From the NCBI GenBank assembly GCA_964541595.1, contig CAZIRO010000060.1:1-14272 (forward strand): a DNA stretch of 14,272 nt, given 5' to 3'. The notes below the pieces were generated by a model that worked only from the letters and a program-made list of their open reading frames with translations, was not told the origin of the DNA and did no database searches. This document shows positions 5,405-14,220 of this stretch, piece after piece. Numbering within the stretch: position 1 is the first letter of the stretch; each line of letters begins with the position of its first letter. A program made the translations under genes and the position numbers. The stretch is from CAZIRO01 sp964541595 (GTDB lineage: Bacteria; Acidobacteriota; HRBIN11).

Positions 5405-8400
5405 TCAGGGGGCTGCAGGGGGGACACCGCCATCCGCCGCCGTTCGGGCGTGGACGAAATGGACGCGCAATCGTTCAACGAGACCGTAGACCACCGGAAT
5501 GATGACCAGTGTGAGTAATGTCGATACGGACAACCCGGCAATAATCGTCCATGCCATGGGTTGCCGCAATTCCGCGCCCTCGCCCAAACCGATCGCCATC
5601 GGGATCAGCGCCAGTACGGTGGTCAACGTCGTGATGAGAATCGGGCGCATCCGGATCTTTCCCGCGGCGACGATGGCCTCTTCCGCATCAAGTCCGCGCT
5701 GTCGTAACTGCTGGACATAATCCAGCAGCACGATGGCATTGTTCACCACGATACCGGCAAGAATGATCATCCCGATCAGAACGACCACGTTCAGGCTGAA
5801 TCCACCGATCCAGAGAATCCAGATCACCCCAACGGACGCCAGAGGAATCGTGAACATGATGACAAACGGCATGACCAGCGATTCAAACTGCGAGGCCATG
5901 ACCACATATACGAGAAACACGGCCAGCGCCAGCGCGAGTTCCAGACTACGCAGGGACGTCTGCATTTCGCGACTCTGGCCGCTGATCACGATTTCATATC
6001 CGGGAGGCCGCGCGATATCTGCCAGCACCCGGCGCACCTTCTCTGCCGCACCCCCGAGATCGAACCCGCGCAATCCCGCCGTGATCAGGGCCACCCGCCG
6101 TTGCTGAATGCGCCGGATCTCACTCGGTCCCTGCACGACGTCGATATCGGCCACGGCATGTAACGGGATGGGTGGGGTTCCCCTGGGATTGACATTCAGA
6201 TTGATGAGATCCTCGACGGTTGCACGATCACCGGGACGGACGAGTACGCGAATATCGATCCGTTGTTCACCGCGGCGCAACTGCGTAGACGGATTGCCGA
6301 GGACCTTATTTCGAACGATTTCAGCCACCTGCAACAGGTCCAGCCCATACTGGTACAACCGATCCCGCCGGTACCGCATCTGGATCTCCGGAAAACCGGT
6401 CCCCATATTGAGCGACACGTCCTGAATTTCGGGTATCGTCCGGACGCGCGCGAGCACCTGTTCACCCAGTTGACGCAACACCTGCAGGTCGTCCCCACGG
6501 ATTTCGATCTCCAGGGGATTTCGCATCGAAAAGAGCGTGGGCCGGCGGAACGTGTATCGCACCTGCGGATACGCGGTGAGCAGTTGCCGAATGCGTGCGA
6601 TGACCCGCCGTTCCGTGCGTACCAGATCCCGGTCCTTTCGCAGGAACACCGTGATCCGACCGGTATGGTCCCCTTCGATCCGATACAGGTGAATGGTTCC
6701 CGGATCCGTACCCGCGGTGGTCAGCACCCGCTCGACTTCCGGCATCGCCAGGATCTGTGCCCCGAGTTCCGTTACCACCCGGTCGGTCCACTGCAGCGCC
6801 GTACCCACCGGAAAATCCACCCATACGGAAAACTCCCCCTGATGCACTTCCGGAATGAGTTCCGTACCGATACGTCGTCCGATCCAGATGGTCACTGCAA
6901 CGAGCACCATGACAAGAACAAATACGCGTCCCGGCCGATGGAGTGCCCTGCGTAACATGGGATCGTAAACCCGGAGCAATCCCCGTAGCATGTGTTCGGT
7001 CAGACGTCCCAGCGGACGGAGCACCCATCCCAGAATGTATAGCACCCCCCGGAAGATACGCATCCCGATAACCAGGACAACACCGATCACAACCATCACG
7101 ATCCGTACGATCAACAGCACCACCGTATGCACGATCCAGACCACGAACGCCAGGGGTTTCAACAAGTACAGGGCCGGTTTCGGGCGTGGTGCACGAATTC
7201 CCTGCAGAAATGCACGCCAGCCGCCCGGCCACAACCATGCCCAGAGACTGCGCGGGGTTTCCCCGCCCGCGGCAATACCCCATCGTCGGGAACGGAGCAT
7301 GGGAATCAAAAACAGTGAGATCACCAGCGACGCGAGAATGGATACGACAATCGTCGCAGCCTGATCCCCGAACAGTTGACCCGCGACGCCCTCGACGAAG
7401 ATCATCGGAAAGAATACACTCACCGTCGTCATTGTCGACGCGGTGACGGCGATGCCCACCTCGCCGGTACCGCGCAACACGGCGTGCACGAGATCGTCCC
7501 CCTCTTCGAGACAGCGATGGATGGATTCCAGCACGACGACCGCATTGTCCACGAGCATCCCGATACCGAGTGCGATCCCTCCGAGGGACATGATATTCAG
7601 TGAAATCCCGAGTAAATGCATGATGAGAAACGTGGTAATCACCGAAAGGGGAATGGTTACGGCGACGATAAACGTATTCAGCCATTGTCGTAAAAAGAGA
7701 TAGATCACGAATATCGCGATGAGCCCGCCGCCCAATGCCGCCTGCCGAACCTCACGGATGGCCGCCCGGATGAACCGTGATTGGTCGGAGAGCACGGTCA
7801 TGGCCATGCCTTCGGGCAAGCGCTCCACGATCGGTTTCGGCGGGGCCTGTGCCATGAGCATACGCATGCGGGCATCCCGACCCCGGCGTCGGCCTTCATG
7901 CCGGCCTCGCGACGGTGGCGTCTGCGGGCGCCCCTCTTTTTGTCGACGCGCGCGCAACTCGGCCAGACGTTTACGCAGTTTTTCCTGGCGGGCCTTCCAG
8001 CGGAAATACGCGGGACCGCCGAAGATCCGTTCCCGCACCCGCCGGGCGACGTCGACAATATTTGCGTCTCCCTCCCGGTAAATGTCCAGGATGACCGCTT
8101 CCTGACCGTTCACGCGGGTGATGATCGTACGTTCCTCGTGCGTGCTCCGGACGGTTGCGATGTCTTTCAAATAAATGGGTACGCCGTTTTGATACCCGAC
8201 AATGATCTGTGCGATATCGTCCAGCGTGCGAAACTCATTGATCGTGCGTACGAGGTATTCCGTTTGGCCCTCGAGAATCTTCCCCCCGGCGAGGTTCACA
8301 TTCTCCTGACGCAACCGTTGAATGACCTGATCGATCGAAATACCAACCTGCGTGAGTAAATTCTCGTGGAGTTCAACGTGAATTTCCTCTTCCAGTCCCC

Positions 8401-8947
8401 CTTTGACACGGACGGCGGCCACGCCCTCGACGCCTTCCAGTTCCGGTTGTACGACTTCTTCGGCGATAAACCGCAGGTAGGTCAACGGACGATCACCGTA
8501 CAGGGCAACGGACATGATCGGGTCGGTGTTCGGATCGTATCGCAACACCAGCGGCGGTCGGACACCTTCCGGCAGCACGATCTGATCGAGTTTTTCCCGC
8601 ACCTCCTGGATGGCCTGATCCATATCTGTGTCCCATTCGAACTCGAGAATGACGTCCGAAAACTCCGCACGCGAAATGGACGAGATACGTACGAGTCCGT
8701 GCACCACACCGAGGGCTTCCTCGATCGGACGGGAGATGCTGTCTTCGACCTCTTCCGGTGCTGCTGCGGGGTATTCCGTACGGATCGTGATCGTCGGATA
8801 GGTCAATTCGGGCATGAGATTCAGCGGGAGTCGTTGATATGCGAGCATCCCGAGCACCACGGCACTGAGCGCGATCATCGATAGCGTTACGGGACGCTGG
8901 ACCGTGAAGGCAAACCACCGGCGTGTCGGCGCATTCGAACGGGTCAT
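5405..8947 (-). CDS. RND efflux transporter, inner-membrane pump (AcrB/HAE-type)
   Basis: A proton-driven pump of 1180 residues, longer than the usual 1020-1060. TM1 is at about 19-36, the first periplasmic porter region at about 40-395, the TM2-TM6 block at about 405-550, the second periplasmic region at about 695-995, and the last TM block at about 1003-1157. The proton-relay aspartate of TM4 is present in GMLVDNAVVV (D467), with Asn where AcrB has its second Asp. TM10 has GIVVNNAIVL in place of the AcrB lysine region, a common variant. Two insertions account for the extra length: a basic segment (about 308-373) and a hydrophobic segment (about 592-650) in the central cytosolic loop. The start ATG follows GGAGAG (8954-8959) by 6 nt and lies 3 bp after the adaptor stop, so the two are coupled. 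The substrate is unknown. Confidence 0.95.
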   Translation of the reverse strand: MTRSNAPTRRWFAFTVQRPVTLSMIALSAVVLGMLAYQRLPLNLMPELTYPTITIRTEYPAAAPEEVEDSISRPIEEALGVVHGLVRISSISRAEFSDVILEFEWDTDMDQAIQEVREKLDQIVLPEGVRPPLVLRYDPNTDPIMSVALYGDRPLTYLRFIAEEVVQPELEGVEGVAAVRVKGGLEEEIHVELHENLLTQVGISIDQVIQRLRQENVNLAGGKILEGQTEYLVRTINEFRTLDDIAQIIVGYQNGVPIYLKDIATVRSTHEERTIITRVNGQEAVILDIYREGDANIVDVARRVRERIFGGPAYFRWKARQEKLRKRLAELRARRQKEGRPQTPPSRGRHEGRRRGRDARMRMLMAQAPPKPIVERLPEGMAMTVLSDQSRFIRAAIREVRQAALGGGLIAIFVIYLFLRQWLNTFIVAVTIPLSVITTFLIMHLLGISLNIMSLGGIALGIGMLVDNAVVVLESIHRCLEEGDDLVHAVLRGTGEVGIAVTASTMTTVSVFFPMIFVEGVAGQLFGDQAATIVVSILASLVISLFLIPMLRSRRWGIAAGGETPRSLWAWLWPGGWRAFLQGIRAPRPKPALYLLKPLAFVVWIVHTVVLLIVRIVMVVIGVVLVIGMRIFRGVLYILGWVLRPLGRLTEHMLRGLLRVYDPMLRRALHRPGRVFVLVMVLVAVTIWIGRRIGTELIPEVHQGEFSVWVDFPVGTALQWTDRVVTELGAQILAMPEVERVLTTAGTDPGTIHLYRIEGDHTGRITVFLRKDRDLVRTERRVIARIRQLLTAYPQVRYTFRRPTLFSMRNPLEIEIRGDDLQVLRQLGEQVLARVRTIPEIQDVSLNMGTGFPEIQMRYRRDRLYQYGLDLLQVAEIVRNKVLGNPSTQLRRGEQRIDIRVLVRPGDRATVEDLINLNVNPRGTPPIPLHAVADIDVVQGPSEIRRIQQRRVALITAGLRGFDLGGAAEKVRRVLADIARPPGYEIVISGQSREMQTSLRSLELALALAVFLVYVVMASQFESLVMPFVIMFTIPLASVGVIWILWIGGFSLNVVVLIGMIILAGIVVNNAIVLLDYVQQLRQRGLDAEEAIVAAGKIRMRPILITTLTTVLALIPMAIGLGEGAELRQPMAWTIIAGLSVSTLLTLVIIPVVYGLVERLRVHFVHARTAADGGVPPAAP

Positions 8948-8950
8948 CGA

Positions 8951-10099
8951 TCACTCTCCTCGCGGCCGTGGTCCCCGGGGCGCAAAAATGCGCACACGCT
9001 GGCCGTCCTGCAGGCCCGTGTGTCCCGCAATGACCACGCGTTCGCCGGGTCGGACACCATCCAGGACCTCCACGACGTTCCCGCTGTCCAGTCCCAGACG
9101 TACGTGCCGCCGCTGCACCCGATGGTCCTGCACGACAAATACGTAATCCCGGTCACGCTCGCGAACGAGCGCAACTTTGGGAATGACCACCGCGTTCTCC
9201 TTCTTTTCAACGATCAGATGTACCCGAACGAACATTCCCGGACGCAGTGCCCCAATACCGGACCGTACACGAAACCGGACCCGAAACGTTCCGCTCTGCG
9301 CATCGACTACCGGACTGACCTGGTCGACGACACCGCGAAACGCGCGGTTCGGAAACAGGTCGCTCTCAATGAGAACGGGCAGATCGACCCGCACCCGCGG
9401 CAGTTCACGTTCCGGTAAAAAGATGCGACCGTACAGTTCACGGGTATTGACAATGCGTACGAGTTGTGTGCTCGGGGTGACAAGTTGCCCTTCGGTGACG
9501 AACCGTTCCACCACCTGACCCCGGATCGGGGCCCGAATCTGCGTGCGGTCCAGATTGATCCGTGCGGTTTCAAAATCCAGTACCGCCTGGCGGTACTGGT
9601 TCAGCGTGGTCTCGTAAGCTTCCCGTGCGATCAACTCGGCCTCGTAGAGTTGTTCCTGACGTTTCAGTTCCCGTTCCAGCCGCTCTTTCTGTACACGTGC
9701 CTTTTCATACTGGACACGCTGGGTTTCATCGTCCAGTTGAATCAACAGGTCTCCCTTTTCCACCCACTGTCCGACGTCGACCAGGATACGCACGATCCGC
9801 CCGGTGGTTTCCGGAAAAACAACGACATCGGCTTCGGAAAAGAGCGTCGCCGTGGACGATATACGCACGTCCAGTGCACGTTGCTCTACGGGCGCCACCT
9901 GTACGAGGGGCGCCTGCATGTCGGGCGCTGTGCGGGCACGACCCCGTGCCGGCGTATCCTGACGGGACGGTCGTTGTGGCGGGCGAGAGTCTTCTGCGGC
10001 CGAACGATTGCGACAGGCTGGCCATACACTCCCGAGCACGAGACCGATGACCATCCATAAGATCGCGACACGTATGCGTTGACACTTGTTGCCATTCAT
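8951..10099 (-). CDS. RND efflux periplasmic adaptor (membrane fusion protein)
   Basis: A 382-residue adaptor linking the RND pump to an outer-membrane channel. An N-terminal hydrophobic segment (about 10-28) ends at Cys29 (VWPAC). This may be a degenerate lipobox or simply a membrane anchor. A Pro/Arg-rich linker spans 33-62. The lipoyl-like half-motifs are around 92-122 and 186-215, and a coiled-coil hairpin (about 125-180) lies between them. A beta-barrel domain (about 220-300) and a membrane-proximal domain (about 302-375) follow. The open frame extends to a GTG at 10249, but that would put 50 residues before the signal segment. I chose ATG 10099, preceded by GAGGT (10108-10112) at 8 nt. 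Together with the pump directly downstream it makes a two-gene export module; no TolC-type gene is in the window. Confidence 0.93.
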   Translation of the reverse strand: MNGNKCQRIRVAILWMVIGLVLGSVWPACRNRSAAEDSRPPQRPSRQDTPARGRARTAPDMQAPLVQVAPVEQRALDVRISSTATLFSEADVVVFPETTGRIVRILVDVGQWVEKGDLLIQLDDETQRVQYEKARVQKERLERELKRQEQLYEAELIAREAYETTLNQYRQAVLDFETARINLDRTQIRAPIRGQVVERFVTEGQLVTPSTQLVRIVNTRELYGRIFLPERELPRVRVDLPVLIESDLFPNRAFRGVVDQVSPVVDAQSGTFRVRFRVRSGIGALRPGMFVRVHLIVEKKENAVVIPKVALVRERDRDYVFVVQDHRVQRRHVRLGLDSGNVVEVLDGVRPGERVVIAGHTGLQDGQRVRIFAPRGPRPRGE

Positions 10100-10245
10100 T
10101 GCAGGTGACCTCGACCGCGGATTCGCATACGCTGTTTCGCTATTAAACGCACAGATCAGGGGAATGGTTTCCCGGGGCTCCCAGGTGGTGCATGGTCCCG
10201 ATGCAGTGACGAGAGGGAAAGTGCCGACGGTGGCAGCACACGACG
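10100..10245 (-). other. Spacer between the TPR-like gene and the adaptor
   Basis: About 146 bp on the - strand between the two genes. It can be read in frame with the adaptor but looks non-coding. It contains a short hairpin around 10158-10172. I see no convincing promoter or terminator, so co-transcription of all three genes is the simplest reading. Confidence 0.4.
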
Positions 10246-11880
10246 TCACTTCGTGCCACTCTTCCCGCGTTTATCGTTCTCTGCGCCGCTCTCCTGTTGT
10301 TCCAGCCAGCGGCGTGCACGCGGGTCGCTGGTCTGCTGATAGTACCGCTGCATCAATGTACGTGCGTGTTCGGTATCTCCCCGGCGGGCCATCAACAGGG
10401 CACGATAGTATTGCAATTCCGGTGCATCCATGAGCCACGTCAACGCACGAAGCCATGCTTCCAGTTCTTCCGTAGATGTTTCGTCCGCCGTTTCGGCAAA
10501 TTTCGCGTCGAGTTGTGTCCATAACCCGTTCAGGTCTCCGATCCATACCGGCGAAGTCCCGGAACGGCTGGATGGTTCATTGCCGAACGAAACGGACCGC
10601 ACGCCTTCCAGCACGAGCGGGTCCCAGGGTCCCTCCACGGTCGCCAGCCAGGTGATCCATATCCACAGATCATGCAACGTCGGATCAGTGCTGGATGCAC
10701 CGCGCGATTCCGCCCAGACAGTCAACCATCGGGCCGATGTGGTGTCCGCAAAACGGCGTGCCGTGTCTGCTGCCCATGTGATGAGCACCGGATGGAACGT
10801 TCGGGGATACAATTGGGGAATCCATTCCCGTAAAAACGGCCAGTCTTCCGTCATGCGCGCGAGTACCAGACCGTTCCACGTGTGCACCGCACGTCGCGGA
10901 TCCAGCGCCGGTGCCGCCGCAAGGTACCCGCGTGCGGGTCCGATCCGGCCGAGTCGCGCCAGGATCACGCCGATATTGTTTTCCAATCCGGGGTGATCCG
11001 TTCGCCGCCGTGCCGCAATCAGAATGTCCAGCGCACGATCCCAGCGCTGGCGCAGATAGAACCACGTGGCAAGGAAATTGGCCGCCTGGGCATCGACATG
11101 GGTCCGTCGGGCGACGGTCCGGTCCACCCATTCGGTGAGTTCCTGTGCGATCGGACCCTGCACCAGATTGGCCTGCATGGCAGTCCAGATCTGCGTCCAG
11201 CGCACGTCGACAAAATCCGGCGCGCGCAGGGCTATACGGTGGAGTTTTTGCCATCGTTCACCCGGATCGATCGTCCACAGGGTCTTCGTCCAGAGTTCAA
11301 ACACATCCAGCGGCACGTCCGGCCAGTGGTGGGCACGCAGTCGCGCCGGGATCCCGTTCCGTTTCAGATGGTCCACCACGGATTCCAGCAGGGGCCGCCC
11401 CCGGCTGTCCCAGGCCGTCATCGGCAGGGTCACCGTCCATTCCGTGGGCGGGACCCGTCCGCTCGGATCGATCAGACGCAGCGTCCACCGCAAGGTCGTA
11501 TCGTGGGATCGGTCCGATCCGGTTCGCGTATAGTACCCGTGGAATATCCAGACGCGCGGCCATGCGCGTACCATCGACAGCGCTGTCGGCAGAGACACCG
11601 GGTACGGGTAAACGAGCCCGTGCGCGGCAAATATGGCACGCCGAACACCGAACGGTACCCACCGTCCGTACGGCTCGATGACGATATTGTGCATCAACCA
11701 TTCCACAATGGCTTCGCCCATCCAGTAGTACGGTGTTGCACCGGTCCGGTTTTCAAACGGAAACGGAAAAATCCATACCTGCTGGGCATGTGCGAAACCC
11801 GTGCCGATGCACAGCAAACATCCGAGCCACCGAACCGTTGCACGAACCCATCTGTGCCGCGGTCGTTGACACATCCACAT
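10246..11880 (-). CDS. Secreted protein with PFENRTG (TolB-N/FlgO-like) domain and TPR-like repeats
   Basis: A 544-residue exported protein. A signal peptide (1-32) has basic residues, the hydrophobic run LGCLLCIG and AHA before the probable cleavage site at QQ (33-34). The mature N-terminus begins with FPFPFENRTG (38-47), then a WMGEAIVEWL helix. This pattern is typical of TolB-N-, FlgO- or CsgG-like alpha/beta domains in secreted bacterial proteins (about 33-190). The rest is helical and Trp/Arg-rich, with TPR-like pairs such as NNIGVILARLGRIGPARGYL and LMARRGDTEHARTLM near the end. The function is unknown; such proteins often act as envelope scaffolds. The start is ATG 11880, with AGGAG (11886-11890) at 5 nt; the longer frame to 11922 lacks a ribosome binding site and would misplace the signal peptide. 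It is upstream of and co-oriented with the RND genes. Confidence 0.8.
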   Translation of the reverse strand: MWMCQRPRHRWVRATVRWLGCLLCIGTGFAHAQQVWIFPFPFENRTGATPYYWMGEAIVEWLMHNIVIEPYGRWVPFGVRRAIFAAHGLVYPYPVSLPTALSMVRAWPRVWIFHGYYTRTGSDRSHDTTLRWTLRLIDPSGRVPPTEWTVTLPMTAWDSRGRPLLESVVDHLKRNGIPARLRAHHWPDVPLDVFELWTKTLWTIDPGERWQKLHRIALRAPDFVDVRWTQIWTAMQANLVQGPIAQELTEWVDRTVARRTHVDAQAANFLATWFYLRQRWDRALDILIAARRRTDHPGLENNIGVILARLGRIGPARGYLAAAPALDPRRAVHTWNGLVLARMTEDWPFLREWIPQLYPRTFHPVLITWAADTARRFADTTSARWLTVWAESRGASSTDPTLHDLWIWITWLATVEGPWDPLVLEGVRSVSFGNEPSSRSGTSPVWIGDLNGLWTQLDAKFAETADETSTEELEAWLRALTWLMDAPELQYYRALLMARRGDTEHARTLMQRYYQQTSDPRARRWLEQQESGAENDKRGKSGTK

Positions 11881-12157
11881 ACTGTCTCCTGCGGTGCGCA
11901 GTGAAACAGCCCGGAATTGCATGCGGCACCATTTTTACGGATCTTCCGGAATCCCGCAATGTCCGAAAACTGGCACAATCCCGATATACGCATTCCCAGA
12001 AATCGGACGATACCCCGGCTGCGGGCAACCGGAGCGCTGCGGTTTGTGTAAGAATGAAGCGGACGATCGACGTCATGCGGTCGGGGCCGCACCTTTGGCA
12101 TGAAGATTGCATCACAAAAGGCATAACCGGACGGGTATACGTGGATGGAGGGTGTAC
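11881..12157. other. Divergent intergenic region
   Basis: About 277 bp separate the - strand TPR-like gene from the + strand Trp-rich protein gene and must hold promoters for both. A weak - strand candidate is TTGCGG (11954-11959), a 16-bp spacer and TAAAAA (11932-11937), about 50 nt before the TPR-like start. No convincing + strand promoter was found by eye. No repeat, RNA gene or credible small ORF was seen. Confidence 0.4.
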
Positions 12158-12619
12158 ATGCAGATGGCCGGGACATCCCCGCTGGAGGGGCCGACTGCAC
12201 TGCAACAGTGGCCGCGGGATTGGCAGTCCGCGGGACAATCCCTGTTGCAGTGGTGGCAACAACATCATACGGAATGGCCGGATATCGTGCTGGAAATTCA
12301 GGCCTGGGGCGCGTTGTGGCGGCCCGCACAAACGGCAATTACCGAACACCTCGCGCCTGTCGTGGAACTGCGCCGGTTGCAGGACGGACGCTGGGTGGCA
12401 TTGTGTTTGAAATTTTCACGCGCTGTACATACACGCAATGTGTTCTCCTACGGGGGAAGATTCATCGATCTGGAACGTGATCCCGAGCAATTGCGGGAGG
12501 TGATCGATTTCCTGTCCGTCCGGTTTGCCCCCGGAAAACGACCGCCCTCGATCCGTAAGACCCTGCGGATTGACGTGCGCGAATTGCATGAACAATCCCA
12601 ACAGGAGTACAGCCTATGA
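12158..12619 (+). CDS. Trp-rich protein of unknown function, coupled to a radical SAM gene
   Basis: A 153-residue soluble protein that I do not recognise. The first third has seven tryptophans between residues 18 and 54 (W18, W22, W32, W33, W40, W50, W54), with Q- and H-rich spacing. The middle (about 65-110) looks like beta strands (VVELRRLQDGRWVALCLKFS). The C-terminal part is charged and helical, with KRPPSIRKTLRID near the end. There is no signal peptide, membrane segment or metal-binding motif. ATG 12158 is chosen because GGAGGG (12147-12152) precedes it by 5 nt; the frame is open upstream to 12107. The stop overlaps the next gene's start as ATGA, so the products are probably made in fixed ratio. 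It may be a partner, chaperone or second enzyme for the radical SAM protein. Confidence 0.8.
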   Translation: MQMAGTSPLEGPTALQQWPRDWQSAGQSLLQWWQQHHTEWPDIVLEIQAWGALWRPAQTAITEHLAPVVELRRLQDGRWVALCLKFSRAVHTRNVFSYGGRFIDLERDPEQLREVIDFLSVRFAPGKRPPSIRKTLRIDVRELHEQSQQEYSL

Positions 12620-13950
12620 AGACCATCACTGTGGAAACTGAAGTGACGCGCCGGAACCCGTGTGAACTGGAACTCGATCTGTTCTGTCACGGATTGCGTA
12701 TCGATCCGTCCTGTACGCTGGAAACCGATTCCCGTTCGTTTGCCCGGACGCGTGCGGGGCTGGGATCGGGACTGGAACTCGTCATTCCTGGCGACCTGAA
12801 AGACATCTGGATGAACGCGCCCGTGGAGGAACCCTTCGCGATGGCATCCCCGTTTGTTCTGTTCAAGGACAACGCCGGTTACCACGTACGGGATGACCGA
12901 AACGGTGAAGTTTACGATGTGATCATTCCACCCCAGCCCAGATGGTACATGCAAAAAACGTCCTCCGGAAAACTGATGATGGACGTGGGTGTACTTCAGG
13001 GCACGTACCTCGGGATCTACGTCGGACCGCCATGCGGGTACTGGGGAACTGCTGATCTGACCTGTAAGTTCTGCACCAGCGGCGAAAACGTCGGCGTCAA
13101 TGAAGCCCTGATCAAGACGGTCGAAGACGTCGTCGAGACATGCTGGGCCGCGAAAGAAGAATCCGGCGTGACGTTCGTACACTTCAACAGCGGGTTCCAG
13201 GGGGGCGACCGGGATCTGGAGATCATCGCACCCTACGTTAAAGCCGTGAAAGAACGTGTCGGTCTGATCGTTGGCGTGCAGGCCGTTCCGGCGAAGTCGT
13301 TCTGGCTGTACGACTGGTTGATCGACCTCGGTACGGACCATTTCTCGTTCTGTTTCGAGTTCTACAATCCGGAATGGTTCCAGAAGATCTGTCCGGGGAA
13401 ACACCGGACACTGGGCCAGGACCTGTACTTCCGGGCAATGGAATACACGAGCCAGAAAATGGGGAAAGGCCGTGTGTCCGGTGAAATTATTGCCGGGGTC
13501 GAACCGATCGAGGATACACTGGCAGCCATCGATTACATTACCGACGTCGGCGCGTTTCCGACCGTGTGTGTGTTCCGTCCGCTGATCGGCGCGGAAATGG
13601 AAGACTGGCCACCGCCGCGTTACGAAGATATGGTCGTCGTGCACCGACACATGTTTGAAGCGTGTATGCAAAAGGGGATTCCTATCGGGATTGCCCCGAA
13701 CATTGAAGTCAGTCTGATCTGCCAGCCGACGGACGCTATCTATCTCATCGATCCCGATCGTCCGGACGTGCAGCGGTATATGCGAAAGAATCGCTGGCTG
13801 GCGCGTCTTGCCGGGTTGCATTTCCGTCGGGAATTGCGACCCCGTCGTGTCAAAGACCGGGGCAAAGAATACTACCGGGAACGTTTCATCCGGAAGGGTC
13901 TCGCGACGCAGTCAAAACTGGACCGGCCTGGCACCCTCCAGCGGCCATAA
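12616..13950 (+). CDS. Atypical radical SAM protein with CX9CX2C motif (MSMEG_0568-like)
   Basis: A 444-residue cytosolic protein. The cluster motif is C140, C150 and C153 (CGYWGTADLTCKFC), spaced CX9CX2C in place of the usual CX3CX2C. Downstream it has barrel-like blocks: VTFVHFNSG (185-193), VGVQAVP (219-225), FSFCFEFYNPEWFQKICPGK (243-262), SGEIIAGVEPIEDTL (288-302) and VCVFRPLIG (317-325). The N-terminal domain (about 1-130) is rich in beta strands. From memory, this layout, the CPGK motif and the cluster spacing resemble the MSMEG_0568 radical SAM family found beside nitrilase (Nit1) genes, but no nitrilase cluster is visible here. Elp3 also uses CX9CX2C, but the other Elp3 motifs and its acetyltransferase domain are absent. 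AGGAG (12603-12607) precedes the start by 8 nt, inside the upstream gene. The substrate is unknown. Confidence 0.8.
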   Translation: MKTITVETEVTRRNPCELELDLFCHGLRIDPSCTLETDSRSFARTRAGLGSGLELVIPGDLKDIWMNAPVEEPFAMASPFVLFKDNAGYHVRDDRNGEVYDVIIPPQPRWYMQKTSSGKLMMDVGVLQGTYLGIYVGPPCGYWGTADLTCKFCTSGENVGVNEALIKTVEDVVETCWAAKEESGVTFVHFNSGFQGGDRDLEIIAPYVKAVKERVGLIVGVQAVPAKSFWLYDWLIDLGTDHFSFCFEFYNPEWFQKICPGKHRTLGQDLYFRAMEYTSQKMGKGRVSGEIIAGVEPIEDTLAAIDYITDVGAFPTVCVFRPLIGAEMEDWPPPRYEDMVVVHRHMFEACMQKGIPIGIAPNIEVSLICQPTDAIYLIDPDRPDVQRYMRKNRWLARLAGLHFRRELRPRRVKDRGKEYYRERFIRKGLATQSKLDRPGTLQRP

Positions 13951-13961
13951 GCCGTGGAGCC

Positions 13962-14009
13962 CGGGGGCGCTCCGATTGGCCTGATGTATTTTCCACCGGA
14001 GTGCCCCCG
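13962..14009 (+). terminator. Hairpin downstream of the radical SAM operon
   Basis: CGGGGGCGCTCCG (13962-13974) pairs with CGGAGTGCCCCCG (13997-14009) over 13 positions, with one G-U pair and a 22-nt loop, 12 bp after the stop codon. It is followed by TACTCTCCTTTTC, a weak T-rich tail. It is a likely transcription terminator or 3' RNA-stabilising structure for the two-gene operon. Confidence 0.6.
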
Positions 14010-14220
14010 ATACTCTCCTTTTCTATGGATCCGTCGGAGGCGTTCCGCATTTCCGGTGCTATCACGCCGATCCCGTTCAAAGCGTCACCGTCATTGACGA
14101 CATCCACCAGTTTCCCTACACACTCTGCTACCTGACCCTGCGACCCGTCATCCCATGGGGTGCCCTATCCTCCGGGTTCCCGCGACCCGACCCCCCGGGC
14201 CGTCCCCCTTTCCGAGTCAC
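14010..14220. other. Intergenic stretch with no supported gene
   Basis: About 210 bp between the operon hairpin and repeat copy 3. One + strand frame stays open from 13985 to the stop near 14220 and looks mildly protein-like, but it has no start codon. I see no tRNA, promoter or repeat that I can support. Confidence 0.4.

Noticed and set aside
10100..10249. Adaptor starting at GTG 10249, overlapping the TPR-like gene's stop
   Set aside because: It would place 50 unrelated residues before the hydrophobic signal segment. ATG 10099 has a good ribosome binding site, so the GTGA overlap is probably chance.
11881..11922. Longer start for the TPR-like protein
   Set aside because: The signal peptide and AGGAG site fit ATG 11880. 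The longer form has no ribosome binding site and buries the signal peptide.
13985..14220. Open + strand frame after the radical SAM operon
   Set aside because: It has no ATG, GTG or TTG start, begins inside the hairpin, has low-complexity Pro-rich coding at its end and matches no family I recognise. A decayed gene fragment cannot be excluded.
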